Shown: in pieces, positions 48,971 through 56,814 of the stretch
Layout: each line of letters begins with the position of its first letter
Position numbering within the stretch: the stretch's first letter is position 1
From: Chlorobiales bacterium
Lineage (GTDB): Bacteria > Bacteroidota > Chlorobiia > Chlorobiales > Chlorobiaceae
Reading direction: 5' to 3'
Assembly (NCBI GenBank): GCA_022360275.1
Contig: JAKSDC010000029.1
Location: forward strand, 1 to 61,605
Length of the DNA stretch: 61,605 bases
Position numbers and translations under genes: made by a program
Notes under the pieces: generated by a model
What the model was told of the DNA's origin: nothing
Database searches by the model: none
The model's input: only the letters and a program-made list of their open reading frames with translations

Positions 48971-51529
48971 CTAATCCTTGCCGTTCGTCAATCCTTCATC
49001 GATCGGCGCCTTTTGCTTGTTCTTTTTTGAAGTATCTGCAGCTTTGGTAAACTTCAGCTTGTCATTCTTTTCATCGTATGAAATCCTGACGGTACTTCCT
49101 TCCGGAAACCTTCCTTTCAGCATCTCTTCGGCAAGAGAATCTTCAACATTTCGCTGCATTGCCCTTTTTAAAGGCCTTGCTCCGAACTTCTGATCATATC
49201 CTTTTTCGACAAGAAACTCCTTGGCCCTGTCATCGATGGTGACCTCGATACCCATTTCGTGAAGCCTCTTGAACAGCTTGCCCGCAATGATGTCGATAAT
49301 CTCGAAGATGTGTTTCTTTTCAAGCTGGTGAAACACAATGGTATCGTCAATCCGGTTCAGAAACTCAGGATTGAATACCCTTTTCAGAGCATCTTCTACC
49401 GTCGATTTCATCGACTTGTAACTGCTTTCAGCCGCATCACCGGAGGCAAAGCCCATACCGCTTCCGATACTCTTGATATCTTTGGCGCCGATATTGGACG
49501 TCATGATAATGATCGTGTTGCGGAAATCCACCTTGCGGCCAAGCCCGTCGGTCAGGACACCTTCATCGAGCACCTGCAGCAGAATATTGAACACATCGGG
49601 ATGTGCTTTTTCAATCTCGTCGATCAGCACAACCGAGTATGGTTTTCTGCGGACTTTCTCTGTGAGCTGTCCCCCTTCTTCATACCCGACATAGCCGGGA
49701 GGTGCTCCGACAAGTCTGCTGACGGAGAACTTCTCCATATACTCACTCATATCAGCACGGATGAGGGCATCTTCGCTGTCGAAAATATAGCGGGTCAGCG
49801 CCTTGGCAAGCTCGGTTTTGCCGACCCCTGTCGGACCAAGGAATATGAAAGAACCGATAGGCCTTGCCGGATCTTTGAGTCCTGCTCTTGTCCGTTGTAT
49901 AGCCCTGGTGATCTTATCGATAGCCTCATCCTGCCCGATTACTTCTTTTTTCAGCTCACTGGCCATATTGAGCAGCTTTTTCGACTCGGACTGCGCAACC
50001 TTGATAACCGGTATACCCGTCATCATGGCAACAACCGATGAGATATCAGCTTCCGTTACGTCATAAACCGTGTCGGCTGCCCGTTCCTCCCATTCCAGCT
50101 TTGCCTGCTCAAGAGACTCGAGAAGCGTCTTCTCCTTGTCACGAAGCTTTGCAGCCTCCTCGAAGTTCTGCATCCTCACAACACGGTTTTTCTCAGCCTT
50201 GATCTCTTCTACAGCCTGTTCCAGGTCAAGAATATTTTTGGGAACGTGGATATTGCTTAAATGTACCCGTGCCCCGGCCTCGTCCATCACATCGATAGCT
50301 TTGTCAGGCAGATACCTGTCGGTGATGTACCGTTCGGAAAGTTTTACCGATTTTTCGATTGCATCGTCATCATACCGCACATGGTGATGAGCCTCGTACT
50401 TGCCCTTGATGTTGTGCAGAATCTGAACGGTCTCGTCCACCGTGGTCGGTTCAACCATGATTTTCTGGAAGCGCCTGTCAAGCGCTCCGTCCTTTTCGAT
50501 GTACTGGCGGTACTCGTCGAGCGTCGTTGCACCGATACACTGCAGCTCGCCCCTTGCCAGTGCCGGTTTGAAAATGTTGCTTGCATCAAGCGAGCCTGAT
50601 GCTCCGCCCGCGCCGATAATGGTATGCAGCTCGTCGATAAACAGAATAACATCACGTGAACGCTCCAACTCGTTCATCAACGCTTTCATCCGCTCCTCGA
50701 ACTGCCCTCTGTACTTTGTACCGGCCACAAGCGCGGCAAGATCCAGAGCGACAACCCGTTTGTCATAAAGAATTCTCGACACCTTACGCTGGACGATTTT
50801 CAGCGCAAGACCTTCGGCAATAGCAGTTTTACCGACACCCGGTTCACCTATCAATACGGGGTTGTTTTTTTTCCTCCGGCTCAGCACCTGCGCGACACGT
50901 TCGATCTCTTTCTCACGGCCGATGATCGGATCAAGCTTGTCTTCCACTGCCAGCCTTGTGATATCCCGGCCGAAATTGTCAAGCACAGGAGTCTTCGTAC
51001 GTTCACCTCTTTTCGATTCGGTTTTTTTCGAATACTTTTCCGAACCTGATGATGAGAACGCCCCCTCCATCGAAGATTCCCCCGATTCGCTTTTACCGCT
51101 TGTTATCGTCATCAGCTCATCCCTGACAGCGTCATAGGAAACCCCGAACTGCTCCAAAATCTGCGCAGCAACATTATCCTCGCCCTTCAGAATAGAAAGG
51201 AGAAGATGCTCTGTACCGATGATGTTCGACTTGCAGATTTTTGCCTCGAGGTATGTTATCTTAAGCACTTTTTCAGCCTGCTTCGTCAAGGGGACGTTAC
51301 CCATCTGCGCAGCCGCCACTTTCTGGTGGGTACTCTCCTCGATTTTCTGCTTGAGCTTGTAAAGGTCTATATTGAGGTTTTTAAGGATTCTTGCCGCAAT
51401 GCCCTCTCCTTCCTTGATCAAGCCCAAAAGCAAGTGCTCCGTTCCTATATAGTCATGACCCAGCCTGAGAGCCTCCTCACGGCTGTGACGGATGACATCC
51501 TGTACTCTGTTCGAAAAGTTTCCGTCCAT
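48971..51529 (-). CDS. clpC: ATP-dependent protease ATPase ClpC
   Basis: The 852-residue Hsp100 protein has the N-terminal Clp_N double repeat (residues 1-145), AAA module 1 with Walker A GEPGVGKTAIAEG, a middle region containing a UVR-like RMQNFEEAAKLRDKEKTL segment, and AAA module 2 with GPTGVGKTELAKAL plus the C-terminal D2 domain. The UVR-type middle segment makes it ClpC rather than ClpA or ClpB. It unfolds substrates for ClpP. The tail is Lys-rich. It is transcribed alone on the minus strand, from a 5' region of over 300 bases. Confidence 0.95.
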   Translation of the reverse strand: MDGNFSNRVQDVIRHSREEALRLGHDYIGTEHLLLGLIKEGEGIAARILKNLNIDLYKLKQKIEESTHQKVAAAQMGNVPLTKQAEKVLKITYLEAKICKSNIIGTEHLLLSILKGEDNVAAQILEQFGVSYDAVRDELMTITSGKSESGESSMEGAFSSSGSEKYSKKTESKRGERTKTPVLDNFGRDITRLAVEDKLDPIIGREKEIERVAQVLSRRKKNNPVLIGEPGVGKTAIAEGLALKIVQRKVSRILYDKRVVALDLAALVAGTKYRGQFEERMKALMNELERSRDVILFIDELHTIIGAGGASGSLDASNIFKPALARGELQCIGATTLDEYRQYIEKDGALDRRFQKIMVEPTTVDETVQILHNIKGKYEAHHHVRYDDDAIEKSVKLSERYITDRYLPDKAIDVMDEAGARVHLSNIHVPKNILDLEQAVEEIKAEKNRVVRMQNFEEAAKLRDKEKTLLESLEQAKLEWEERAADTVYDVTEADISSVVAMMTGIPVIKVAQSESKKLLNMASELKKEVIGQDEAIDKITRAIQRTRAGLKDPARPIGSFIFLGPTGVGKTELAKALTRYIFDSEDALIRADMSEYMEKFSVSRLVGAPPGYVGYEEGGQLTEKVRRKPYSVVLIDEIEKAHPDVFNILLQVLDEGVLTDGLGRKVDFRNTIIIMTSNIGAKDIKSIGSGMGFASGDAAESSYKSMKSTVEDALKRVFNPEFLNRIDDTIVFHQLEKKHIFEIIDIIAGKLFKRLHEMGIEVTIDDRAKEFLVEKGYDQKFGARPLKRAMQRNVEDSLAEEMLKGRFPEGSTVRISYDEKNDKLKFTKAADTSKKNKQKAPIDEGLTNGKD

Positions 51530-51683
51530 TCTCGTGCTTTATTAGTAAATGTTTTAGTAAGGGCTTTTTCCAACGCATAATACACCACTTCGCAACCTGT
51601 TCATGCTCACCCGAATCAAACCCGTCCATCGGAAAATTCCGGCACGGCAGGGGAAATTTGACGCTTAACTCAGTGCCAAATTA

Positions 51684-51712
51684 ATTATATAAAGATAGCC
51701 GGTTAAAACCAA
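51684..51712 (-). promoter_or_regulatory. candidate promoter for clpC
   Basis: On the minus strand a perfect -10 box TATAAT (51684-51689) is preceded at 17 bases by TTGGTT (51707-51712), a weak -35. It would give a leader of about 150 bases before the clpC start at 51529. The surrounding A+T richness means chance occurrence is possible. Confidence 0.35.
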
Positions 51713-51773
51713 TTAACTTTAAGGAAAACAGAAACGCCCTGCTAAAGGTTTCTATCCCCGAAGCAGTGACAAA

Positions 51774-51799
51774 TGACGAGAAACAAGTGACAAGAAAAG
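51774..51799. repeat. GTGACAAG-type repeat cluster
   Basis: GTGACAAATGACGAG followed by ACAAGTGACAAG forms imperfect tandem copies of the heptamer-like unit also found at 46392 and, in variant forms, at 3378 and 42720. Confidence 0.5.
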
Positions 51800-51903
51800 G
51801 AATCGGCATGTAGCTGGTAAAAGCATTTTACAGTATCATATCCCGACAAACTGGGTAATCTTTTTTTGACTTTTCACTTTTGAATTTTGACTTGTTTTCA
51901 GAA

Positions 51904-52374
51904 ATGGAAACAACCCATATTCTCATAGACGACGCGAACCCGGCACACCGGCAGCTCTCCATTTACAGGAGTGGGGAAATAAACCAGGTGCTCCTCACCG
52001 ACAATGACTATCACACTTACGGTACGCTGGAAATATCGGCACACGACCACTCTGCCCTTTTTCATTTCGGTATCGTCGAGTCCCTGAATGACTTGCCGTT
52101 TGTTTCAGAAACAGGGCACGGCCTAGACAGCTGGGACGAAGCCTTTCTGCATCACAGCCAGCTTGAAAAGATGCTTTTGATACTCAAGGAAGCCACACAG
52201 AAGATAGATCCCGAAAAAAAGGAAAAAGCGCTCCTCGGATGGCATGACACCCCTGTAGCCGCCGCATACTGGAGAACAATTGACCCTCAGAAGTTTCTGA
52301 GCTTTCTCGATGAATTGAAAACCTTTGTTTTGGATACCATTGAGGGCAGCTATGACCTGGAATTCATTTTATAG
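51904..52374 (+). CDS. orphan protein of unknown function
   Basis: The 156-residue acidic protein matches no family I know. It has alternating strand-like segments at the N-terminus (METTHILIDD, RQLSIYRSGEINQVLL, YGTLEISAHDHSALFHF), an Asp/Glu/His-rich middle and a helical C-terminal half (HHSQLEKMLLILKEATQKI, FLSFLDELKTFVLDTI). No signal peptide, membrane segment or Cys pair is present. I chose the ATG at 51904; the frame also opens with TTG at 51880 inside a T-rich repeat. It converges with, and overlaps by 11 bases, the AAA ATPase gene. Confidence 0.7.
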   Translation: METTHILIDDANPAHRQLSIYRSGEINQVLLTDNDYHTYGTLEISAHDHSALFHFGIVESLNDLPFVSETGHGLDSWDEAFLHHSQLEKMLLILKEATQKIDPEKKEKALLGWHDTPVAAAYWRTIDPQKFLSFLDELKTFVLDTIEGSYDLEFIL

Positions 52375-52954
52375 CACCTTTTTGTTCGGCTACAAACGAC
52401 TCGATAAACCCTACCCTCTTTTCAACTGAACCTTTCGGGACATGATGCAGTGTGAAACCGCACGAATCATAGGCATCACATAACGCATGGTAAAGCGAAA
52501 CCGACTCTTCATATGTCTGGGGGCGCTCGTTATCCTGCTCGAAAATATCAGGCCAGGGCGGAAGAACAAAGACATCGTCCTGATAACGACATTCCTTAAG
52601 GAGAGCCCTATATTCCGGCGGCACAGAAAACCCGCTATTCTTGAGATACCCAAAAACATCAGGAATGGCGCGATCAAAAAAACAGAGACCTTCCACCTCT
52701 TGCGATATATGGTATTGTTGTACCATAGCCTCAATAGCCAGTTCCGCAAAAGCAGGTAGATCATTCCAAGGCATGATCCCGTTATCAAGCACTGCCTGCT
52801 CTTTTATAAGACGCCGCGAAACCTCTTCAAAACAGCAGGAACCCCGCTCACTCAAAACATCGAGCAGCGTGCTCTTTCCGCTCCCGGGCCCTCCGGTTAT
52901 CACATAACGCAAGGTCCGTATGCCCTTGTTATGTTCCTCCACCTGCAAAACCAT
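52364..52954 (-). CDS. AAA_28-type ATP/GTP-binding protein
   Basis: The 196-residue protein has an N-terminal Walker A, YVITGGPGSGKSTLLDVL (about residues 17-34), followed by EEVSRRLIKEQ and a FFDRAIPDVFGYL segment with the Walker-B-like Asp. This is the layout of AAA_28 (predicted ATPase/kinase) proteins, small P-loop NTPases of unclear role in bacteria. The FFDR motif resembles that of nucleoside/cofactor kinases, so a small-molecule kinase role is possible. It overlaps the orphan gene by 11 bases tail to tail. Confidence 0.78.
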   Translation of the reverse strand: MVLQVEEHNKGIRTLRYVITGGPGSGKSTLLDVLSERGSCCFEEVSRRLIKEQAVLDNGIMPWNDLPAFAELAIEAMVQQYHISQEVEGLCFFDRAIPDVFGYLKNSGFSVPPEYRALLKECRYQDDVFVLPPWPDIFEQDNERPQTYEESVSLYHALCDAYDSCGFTLHHVPKGSVEKRVGFIESFVAEQKGAIK

Positions 52955-52987
52955 TCATCCCGTTACTGTCAAATAACATAGGACACC

Positions 52988-53767
52988 TCAGAACCGCAAA
53001 GCTATCCCCGTCAACCAGGTAGTATCGGTTTCCGCGTCGCTCAACCCCCACTTGACGCCGGCATCGACGTCAAAGTCACTGGTTATCGAATAGATCAGAC
53101 CGCCGAGAATAAAGGCCGGGTGATCGTCCGTCCCTTTTTCAGGGTTGGTTTCCACACCGACATTGCAGACTCCAACCATATCGGCGGTAACGTTGATCTC
53201 ACCTGCAAACGAGGCATGCCAGATGTCTTTTTGAAGAAACATGCCGTCTTCATCCAGGCTAAAAGCATTGCGCGTATACCCCAGATTGAGATGCAGTTTG
53301 CCCAGAACCCCTTCCTTGGAAACAAGCAGTGCCCCTCCTCCGGAAACCTTGCCGTTACCAAGCCCTTTTTTCTCATCTCCTGTCGGGAAAGAAACCGCAG
53401 GCCTCAATGCGGCACTCAGACCCCGATCTTCATATTCAAAAAACCTCCATTTAACCTCGAAGAAGAGATCTCCGATCCCATCTGCTTCAGCAACGGTAGC
53501 CCCATTTTCTTTAACCGTATACCAGGCATAAGGCATCCCGAGAATAAAATCGATATTTTCAGCGACTCCATACGAGAGAATCGCAGCCACTTCACCTGCG
53601 GTTTCCCCAAGAGCATCGTCGTCTTCATCGGCGAACTCACTGTTTATTTCAATCTGAAAATTACCGGTTCCCTGCGTTTCAGTGTCTTCGGTAATCAGCG
53701 GATGAGCCGCATGGAGAGGAAGAGAAAAAAACACCAGCGTTGATGCTAAGACGATGTTACGAAGCAT
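52988..53767 (-). CDS. outer-membrane transporter-like protein (meta-pathway phenol family)
   Basis: The 259-residue protein has a clear signal peptide (MLRNIVLASTLVFFSLPLHAA) with cleavage likely after residue 20-21, followed by amphipathic beta-strand repeats ending in Phe (TWLTGIALRF), typical of an outer-membrane barrel. Segments such as GEVAAILSYGVAENIDFILGMPY and PAVSFPTGDEKKGLG match the family annotated from the meta-cleavage pathway of phenol degradation. That name does not imply phenol breakdown here. It lies downstream of the epimerase gene on the same strand. Confidence 0.78.
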   Translation of the reverse strand: MLRNIVLASTLVFFSLPLHAAHPLITEDTETQGTGNFQIEINSEFADEDDDALGETAGEVAAILSYGVAENIDFILGMPYAWYTVKENGATVAEADGIGDLFFEVKWRFFEYEDRGLSAALRPAVSFPTGDEKKGLGNGKVSGGGALLVSKEGVLGKLHLNLGYTRNAFSLDEDGMFLQKDIWHASFAGEINVTADMVGVCNVGVETNPEKGTDDHPAFILGGLIYSITSDFDVDAGVKWGLSDAETDTTWLTGIALRF

Positions 53768-53785
53768 GGTGATAGAATTGTTTCA

Positions 53786-54664
53786 TTAATTCCTTTTCTG
53801 TCCAGAATCTTCCGGCAGGTCGAGCGGATCAGGAACCCGAAAGCGGTAACCGAGAACCCGTTCGAGCTTGCTGCTGTCGATAATTTTAAAAGGAGCACCG
53901 CTCTGTTCATCAGCTAAAGGAGGCAGCTCGTTGCCGGAAAGCGCAGCAGCTTTGGCATAGTATTCTTTGCGCAACGGATGTCCCGGAGAACAGGCGTTGA
54001 AAACCTCCCCCCAGACACCTTGACGGATCACTCCGAAGATAATACCGATACAATCGTCACGATGAATAAGATTAACCGGCTGATTTGCATTATTGAGAGA
54101 AGCCATTCTGCCGAGAAACTTCACGGGACTGCGATCATACCCCATGAGGCCGCAAAACCTCAGAACCGTTGTCCCGAACGACGGCTCTTCGAGCAACATC
54201 CTTTCGACACCGAGCAACGCCTCGCCGGACGCAGAGTCGGGATTGCCTGCGTCCTCCTCTTTCACGTCACGGTTGAGTGCAGGATAGACCGATGTCGAGC
54301 TGATAAAAACCACATGCCGAACTGGAGAAGCTTTTACGGCCGTCAACAATGAAGCAATCTGCTGCTGATGATAGTGAACGATATCCGGCCTCCGCACGGG
54401 CGGAACGTTTATCACGAGAATATCGCTCTGGAGAAACGCTGCCGGATCGTCCCCTGAAAGTGCGGGATCAATCGATATGTGGAACGGCTGAATTCCCGCT
54501 TCCCGCAGAGCATTGAACTTTTCCTTCCGGGTGGTCGATCCTTTGACGCTGAACCCTTTCTCAACAAGATATTTTCCCAGAGGCAGTCCCAGCCACCCGC
54601 ACCCGCAGATACTGATACGTTGCACCTGTCCCACTCTTTTACTCTCCTCCAAGCGATTCAACAT
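53786..54664 (-). CDS. YeeZ-like NAD-dependent epimerase/dehydratase
   Basis: An SDR-type Rossmann protein of up to 292 residues: ISICGCGWLGLPLGKYLVEKGF carries the dinucleotide-binding Gly pattern (GxGxxG variant), followed by ILVINVPP, VVFISSTSVYP and VLRFCGLMGYDRSPVKFLGR. It lacks the canonical YxxxK at the usual place, like YeeZ, so it may not be an ordinary sugar epimerase. The ATG at 54664 overlaps the cytochrome gene by 26 bases; a GTG at 54634, preceded by GGAGG, is a good alternative start. Confidence 0.8.
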   Translation of the reverse strand: MLNRLEESKRVGQVQRISICGCGWLGLPLGKYLVEKGFSVKGSTTRKEKFNALREAGIQPFHISIDPALSGDDPAAFLQSDILVINVPPVRRPDIVHYHQQQIASLLTAVKASPVRHVVFISSTSVYPALNRDVKEEDAGNPDSASGEALLGVERMLLEEPSFGTTVLRFCGLMGYDRSPVKFLGRMASLNNANQPVNLIHRDDCIGIIFGVIRQGVWGEVFNACSPGHPLRKEYYAKAAALSGNELPPLADEQSGAPFKIIDSSKLERVLGYRFRVPDPLDLPEDSGQKRN

Positions 54665-54962
54665 GCTCTTTCAGCGATTGCATCTCCGCCGAGTCCTCCG
54701 GCAACGGCTGCCCTTCAAGTGGGCCGGCAATACAGGCGTTGATAACCGAAATCAGCTCCGGATTCTCAAAAGCCCTTTCAAGACCTTTCCCATCGGGATG
54801 GCAGGTTGCGCAGCTCGAAGCATTTACGGAACCTGCAAGTCGCGGATCATTGAACAGCTTTTCCCCCTCGGCTGCGGAAGGTACTTTCCCTTTTGATGAC
54901 CATGCGCCCAAGGTTAGCATTGCAAAAAAAGCCATAGTGAAAAACCATGATTTTGTTTTCAT
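54639..54962 (-). CDS. small periplasmic cytochrome c
   Basis: The 107-residue protein has a signal peptide (KTKSWFFTMAFFAMLTLGAW) and a single haem-binding motif, CATCH, in ASSCATCHPDG. A Met for the sixth ligand may be supplied near the C-terminus (SAEMQSLKEHV). It would be an exported electron carrier. I chose the ATG at 54962, which has AGGAAC before it; the frame is open to 55097, but that part runs through direct repeats and a terminator. It is co-directional with the epimerase gene. Confidence 0.85.
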   Translation of the reverse strand: MKTKSWFFTMAFFAMLTLGAWSSKGKVPSAAEGEKLFNDPRLAGSVNASSCATCHPDGKGLERAFENPELISVINACIAGPLEGQPLPEDSAEMQSLKEHVESLGGE

Positions 54963-54995
54963 ACCTGTTCCTTTTTGATACTGTAACGACGCACC

Positions 54996-55029
54996 TGGTT
55001 GTAGAAACTTTCTCACTTGGTTGTAGAAA
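54996..55029 (-). promoter_or_regulatory. tandem 12-bp direct repeats, possible operator
   Basis: TGGTTGTAGAAA occurs at 54996-55007 and again at 55018-55029, exactly 22 bases apart, that is two helical turns. They lie 34 to 67 bases upstream of the cytochrome c start, where a response-regulator-type dimer could bind next to the promoter. Confidence 0.5.
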
Positions 55030-55051
55030 TATTGCTCCCTCAAGTATACAA

Positions 55052-55080
55052 TAAAAAAGGCGGCGTAAAAATACGCCGCG
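55052..55080 (-). terminator. intrinsic terminator at the end of the prophage tail module
   Basis: On the minus strand GCGGCGTA (55072-55079) pairs with TACGCCGC (55060-55067) around a four-base loop and is followed by CTTTTTTAT. It is the strongest terminator seen in the window. It lies about 60 bases after the tail-collar gene stop and ends the minus-strand phage operon. Confidence 0.85.
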
Positions 55081-55135
55081 CGCTTCGTATAATGCACATT
55101 AAAAGCCTATCACATACTGCGTCCCATTGTGTGCA

Positions 55136-55981
55136 TCAATACTTGATAATTTTGTTGACTACAAGATAAGGCTGAAGGTTATTATGAGGCTGACTGCCCC
55201 CCGTATTAGCAATATATTCACGCCCTTCAGGATCAGCAGAACCCCATATACCACCACTATATCCAACAATGCCGTTGTAGCCACTATCAGTATGTTGATA
55301 TATACCTTTTAAATTAGAATCAGCATCATGTACATCATCACCATATAAATCATGTTTATGGCTCGGCATCTCTTCGGTTATCAGTAGGTGTCCTTTCTCA
55401 CCACCTAATCTGCCGAGAGAGTTAAAATCACCATCGCCTGAATCACGACCAATGGCAACCCTTCCTTTGAAATCCGGCACATTAAATGTAGACGACCCGT
55501 CGCCGCTGCCAAACGTCGTACCAACTACTGCAAAAAGATCATTATAAGTAGACCGAGGAACTGCACTCCCATCGCATATCAACCAGCCGTTTGGGGCTGT
55601 GTTCGTCGACCAGTCAAGCATCGCTCCTACAGGAGTATTACCGCCATACACTCCACCAACCGACAAAGACCGTACTCCTGACATAGTAAGCGAATCAGCT
55701 TCAGCATCGCCAAGATACTTTCCAGGTTTCAACTTCCAGCGTTTATCACCCGCATTGCTGTCCGGAGTGATAACATACGGATCGTTTTCAGCTTGACCTG
55801 AATCGACATCCAGTTCATAAACATGGGTAACGTCAAGCGCGGCATCAATCACAAATGCAAGGTCACCTTGTTGTAACGGCGTGCCGCCCGGTCCACCTGT
55901 GTTGCCATCAATACTATCCAGTTTGTCAACAGAGCCACCTGTACGACCCGTAAGTTTGAAAATTGCAATCCCTCTACTCAT
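55136..55981 (-). CDS. phage tail-collar domain fibre protein
   Basis: The 281-residue protein has an N-terminal virion-attachment region (residues 1-110) and a tail-collar domain from about residue 115 (VGAMLDWSTNTAPNGWLICDGSAV, then YNDLFAVVGTTFGSGDGSSTFNVPDF, GRVAIGRD), with the HKH segment of receptor-binding tips (EEMPSHKHDLYG). It is the last gene of the phage operon and the likely receptor-binding fibre. Its ATG overlaps the preceding stop (TGATG). No separate fibre-assembly chaperone follows before the terminator. Confidence 0.88.
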   Translation of the reverse strand: MSRGIAIFKLTGRTGGSVDKLDSIDGNTGGPGGTPLQQGDLAFVIDAALDVTHVYELDVDSGQAENDPYVITPDSNAGDKRWKLKPGKYLGDAEADSLTMSGVRSLSVGGVYGGNTPVGAMLDWSTNTAPNGWLICDGSAVPRSTYNDLFAVVGTTFGSGDGSSTFNVPDFKGRVAIGRDSGDGDFNSLGRLGGEKGHLLITEEMPSHKHDLYGDDVHDADSNLKGIYQHTDSGYNGIVGYSGGIWGSADPEGREYIANTGGSQPHNNLQPYLVVNKIIKY

Positions 55982-56814
55982 CAGTTTATCTCCCTAATTG
56001 TTGTTGAAACAAGCATATGTGACCCCCGCATAACAGTTTTAGGCATTTCTTCCACCCTTCCCCACATCGCATAATGGGCCGGATCAAGCCGTTCAGACAG
56101 CAACCATGCTTTCGGCTTTCGCCCAAACGGAAAAAGATACCTGTAATAAAATTCTCTCCACGTATTGTAACCAGACGGATCATCACCATCAGAGCCCCAC
56201 ATAAAGACATAAAACGGGATGACTCGAGTACGCCCGAGATCGACATAATAGGGATTACCCGACTGCAGTTCCTGTTCAATACTAAAATCACGCGGTGAGT
56301 TTTGATATGATTCCCGTTCCATATCTCTGAAGTGCAACACTTCGCCGGCGGCTAAAACCCCTACCTCCACACTGCCCTCCAAAACCTCACAAACAATATC
56401 AAGCGTACGCTGCATGCCGTGGGACGACAAGGGTATCCAGATCACACCATTGTTCTCATTCTCTTTTGTATAGGTATACTCTACCGTTTCCGGCTGCTCA
56501 CCCCGATCTGTCAGTCCGATTGCCGCCCCTGTCTCATCAGAACCGGCCACAACAGTTTCACCGTTTTCATCGATCCCGAAAACAACACTCACCCCGACTG
56601 CAACAATCACCGTTACATTATCAGCGTTTGTTGAAAACATTGCGATGGCTTCCGCATCACCTGACTCAGCAATTCTTATTGTCACACTTTGGCTGGTTGC
56701 CCGAAAAGGCTTGCGGGGATACTCATTCTGTACGTTTTCTACCGGATATTCTGTGTCTTCCGTTCCAGCCATCAGGCTGACACTTAGTATTTTATCGTTA
56801 AATATTACCTTCAT
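55981..56814 (-). CDS. putative phage virion protein (tail)
   Basis: The 277-residue protein is of unknown family. It starts MKVIFNDKILSVSLMAGTED, has acidic beta-rich content throughout and a C-terminal half with YYVDLGRTRVIPFYVFMWGSDGDDPSGYNTWREFYYRYLFPFG. It is translationally coupled to both neighbours: ATGA at 56811-56814 with the upstream gene and TGATG with the fibre gene. Position between the 558-residue protein and the fibre suggests a tail-tip component. Confidence 0.72.
   Translation of the reverse strand: MKVIFNDKILSVSLMAGTEDTEYPVENVQNEYPRKPFRATSQSVTIRIAESGDAEAIAMFSTNADNVTVIVAVGVSVVFGIDENGETVVAGSDETGAAIGLTDRGEQPETVEYTYTKENENNGVIWIPLSSHGMQRTLDIVCEVLEGSVEVGVLAAGEVLHFRDMERESYQNSPRDFSIEQELQSGNPYYVDLGRTRVIPFYVFMWGSDGDDPSGYNTWREFYYRYLFPFGRKPKAWLLSERLDPAHYAMWGRVEEMPKTVMRGSHMLVSTTIREIN

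Larger units (their letters stand above)
51530..51903. other. 374-base intergenic region between clpC and the orphan gene
   Basis: No gene was found. The region holds a candidate clpC promoter (51684-51712), GTGACAAG-type repeats at 51774-51799 and a T-rich TTTGACTTTTCAC repeat at 51865-51900. No CIRCE-like inverted repeat or other known heat-shock operator was recognised. Confidence 0.5.

Noticed and set aside
51530..51903. Possible CRISPR or small-RNA locus in the clpC upstream gap
   Set aside because: The repeats are short, degenerate and not regularly spaced, and no spacer-repeat pattern is present.
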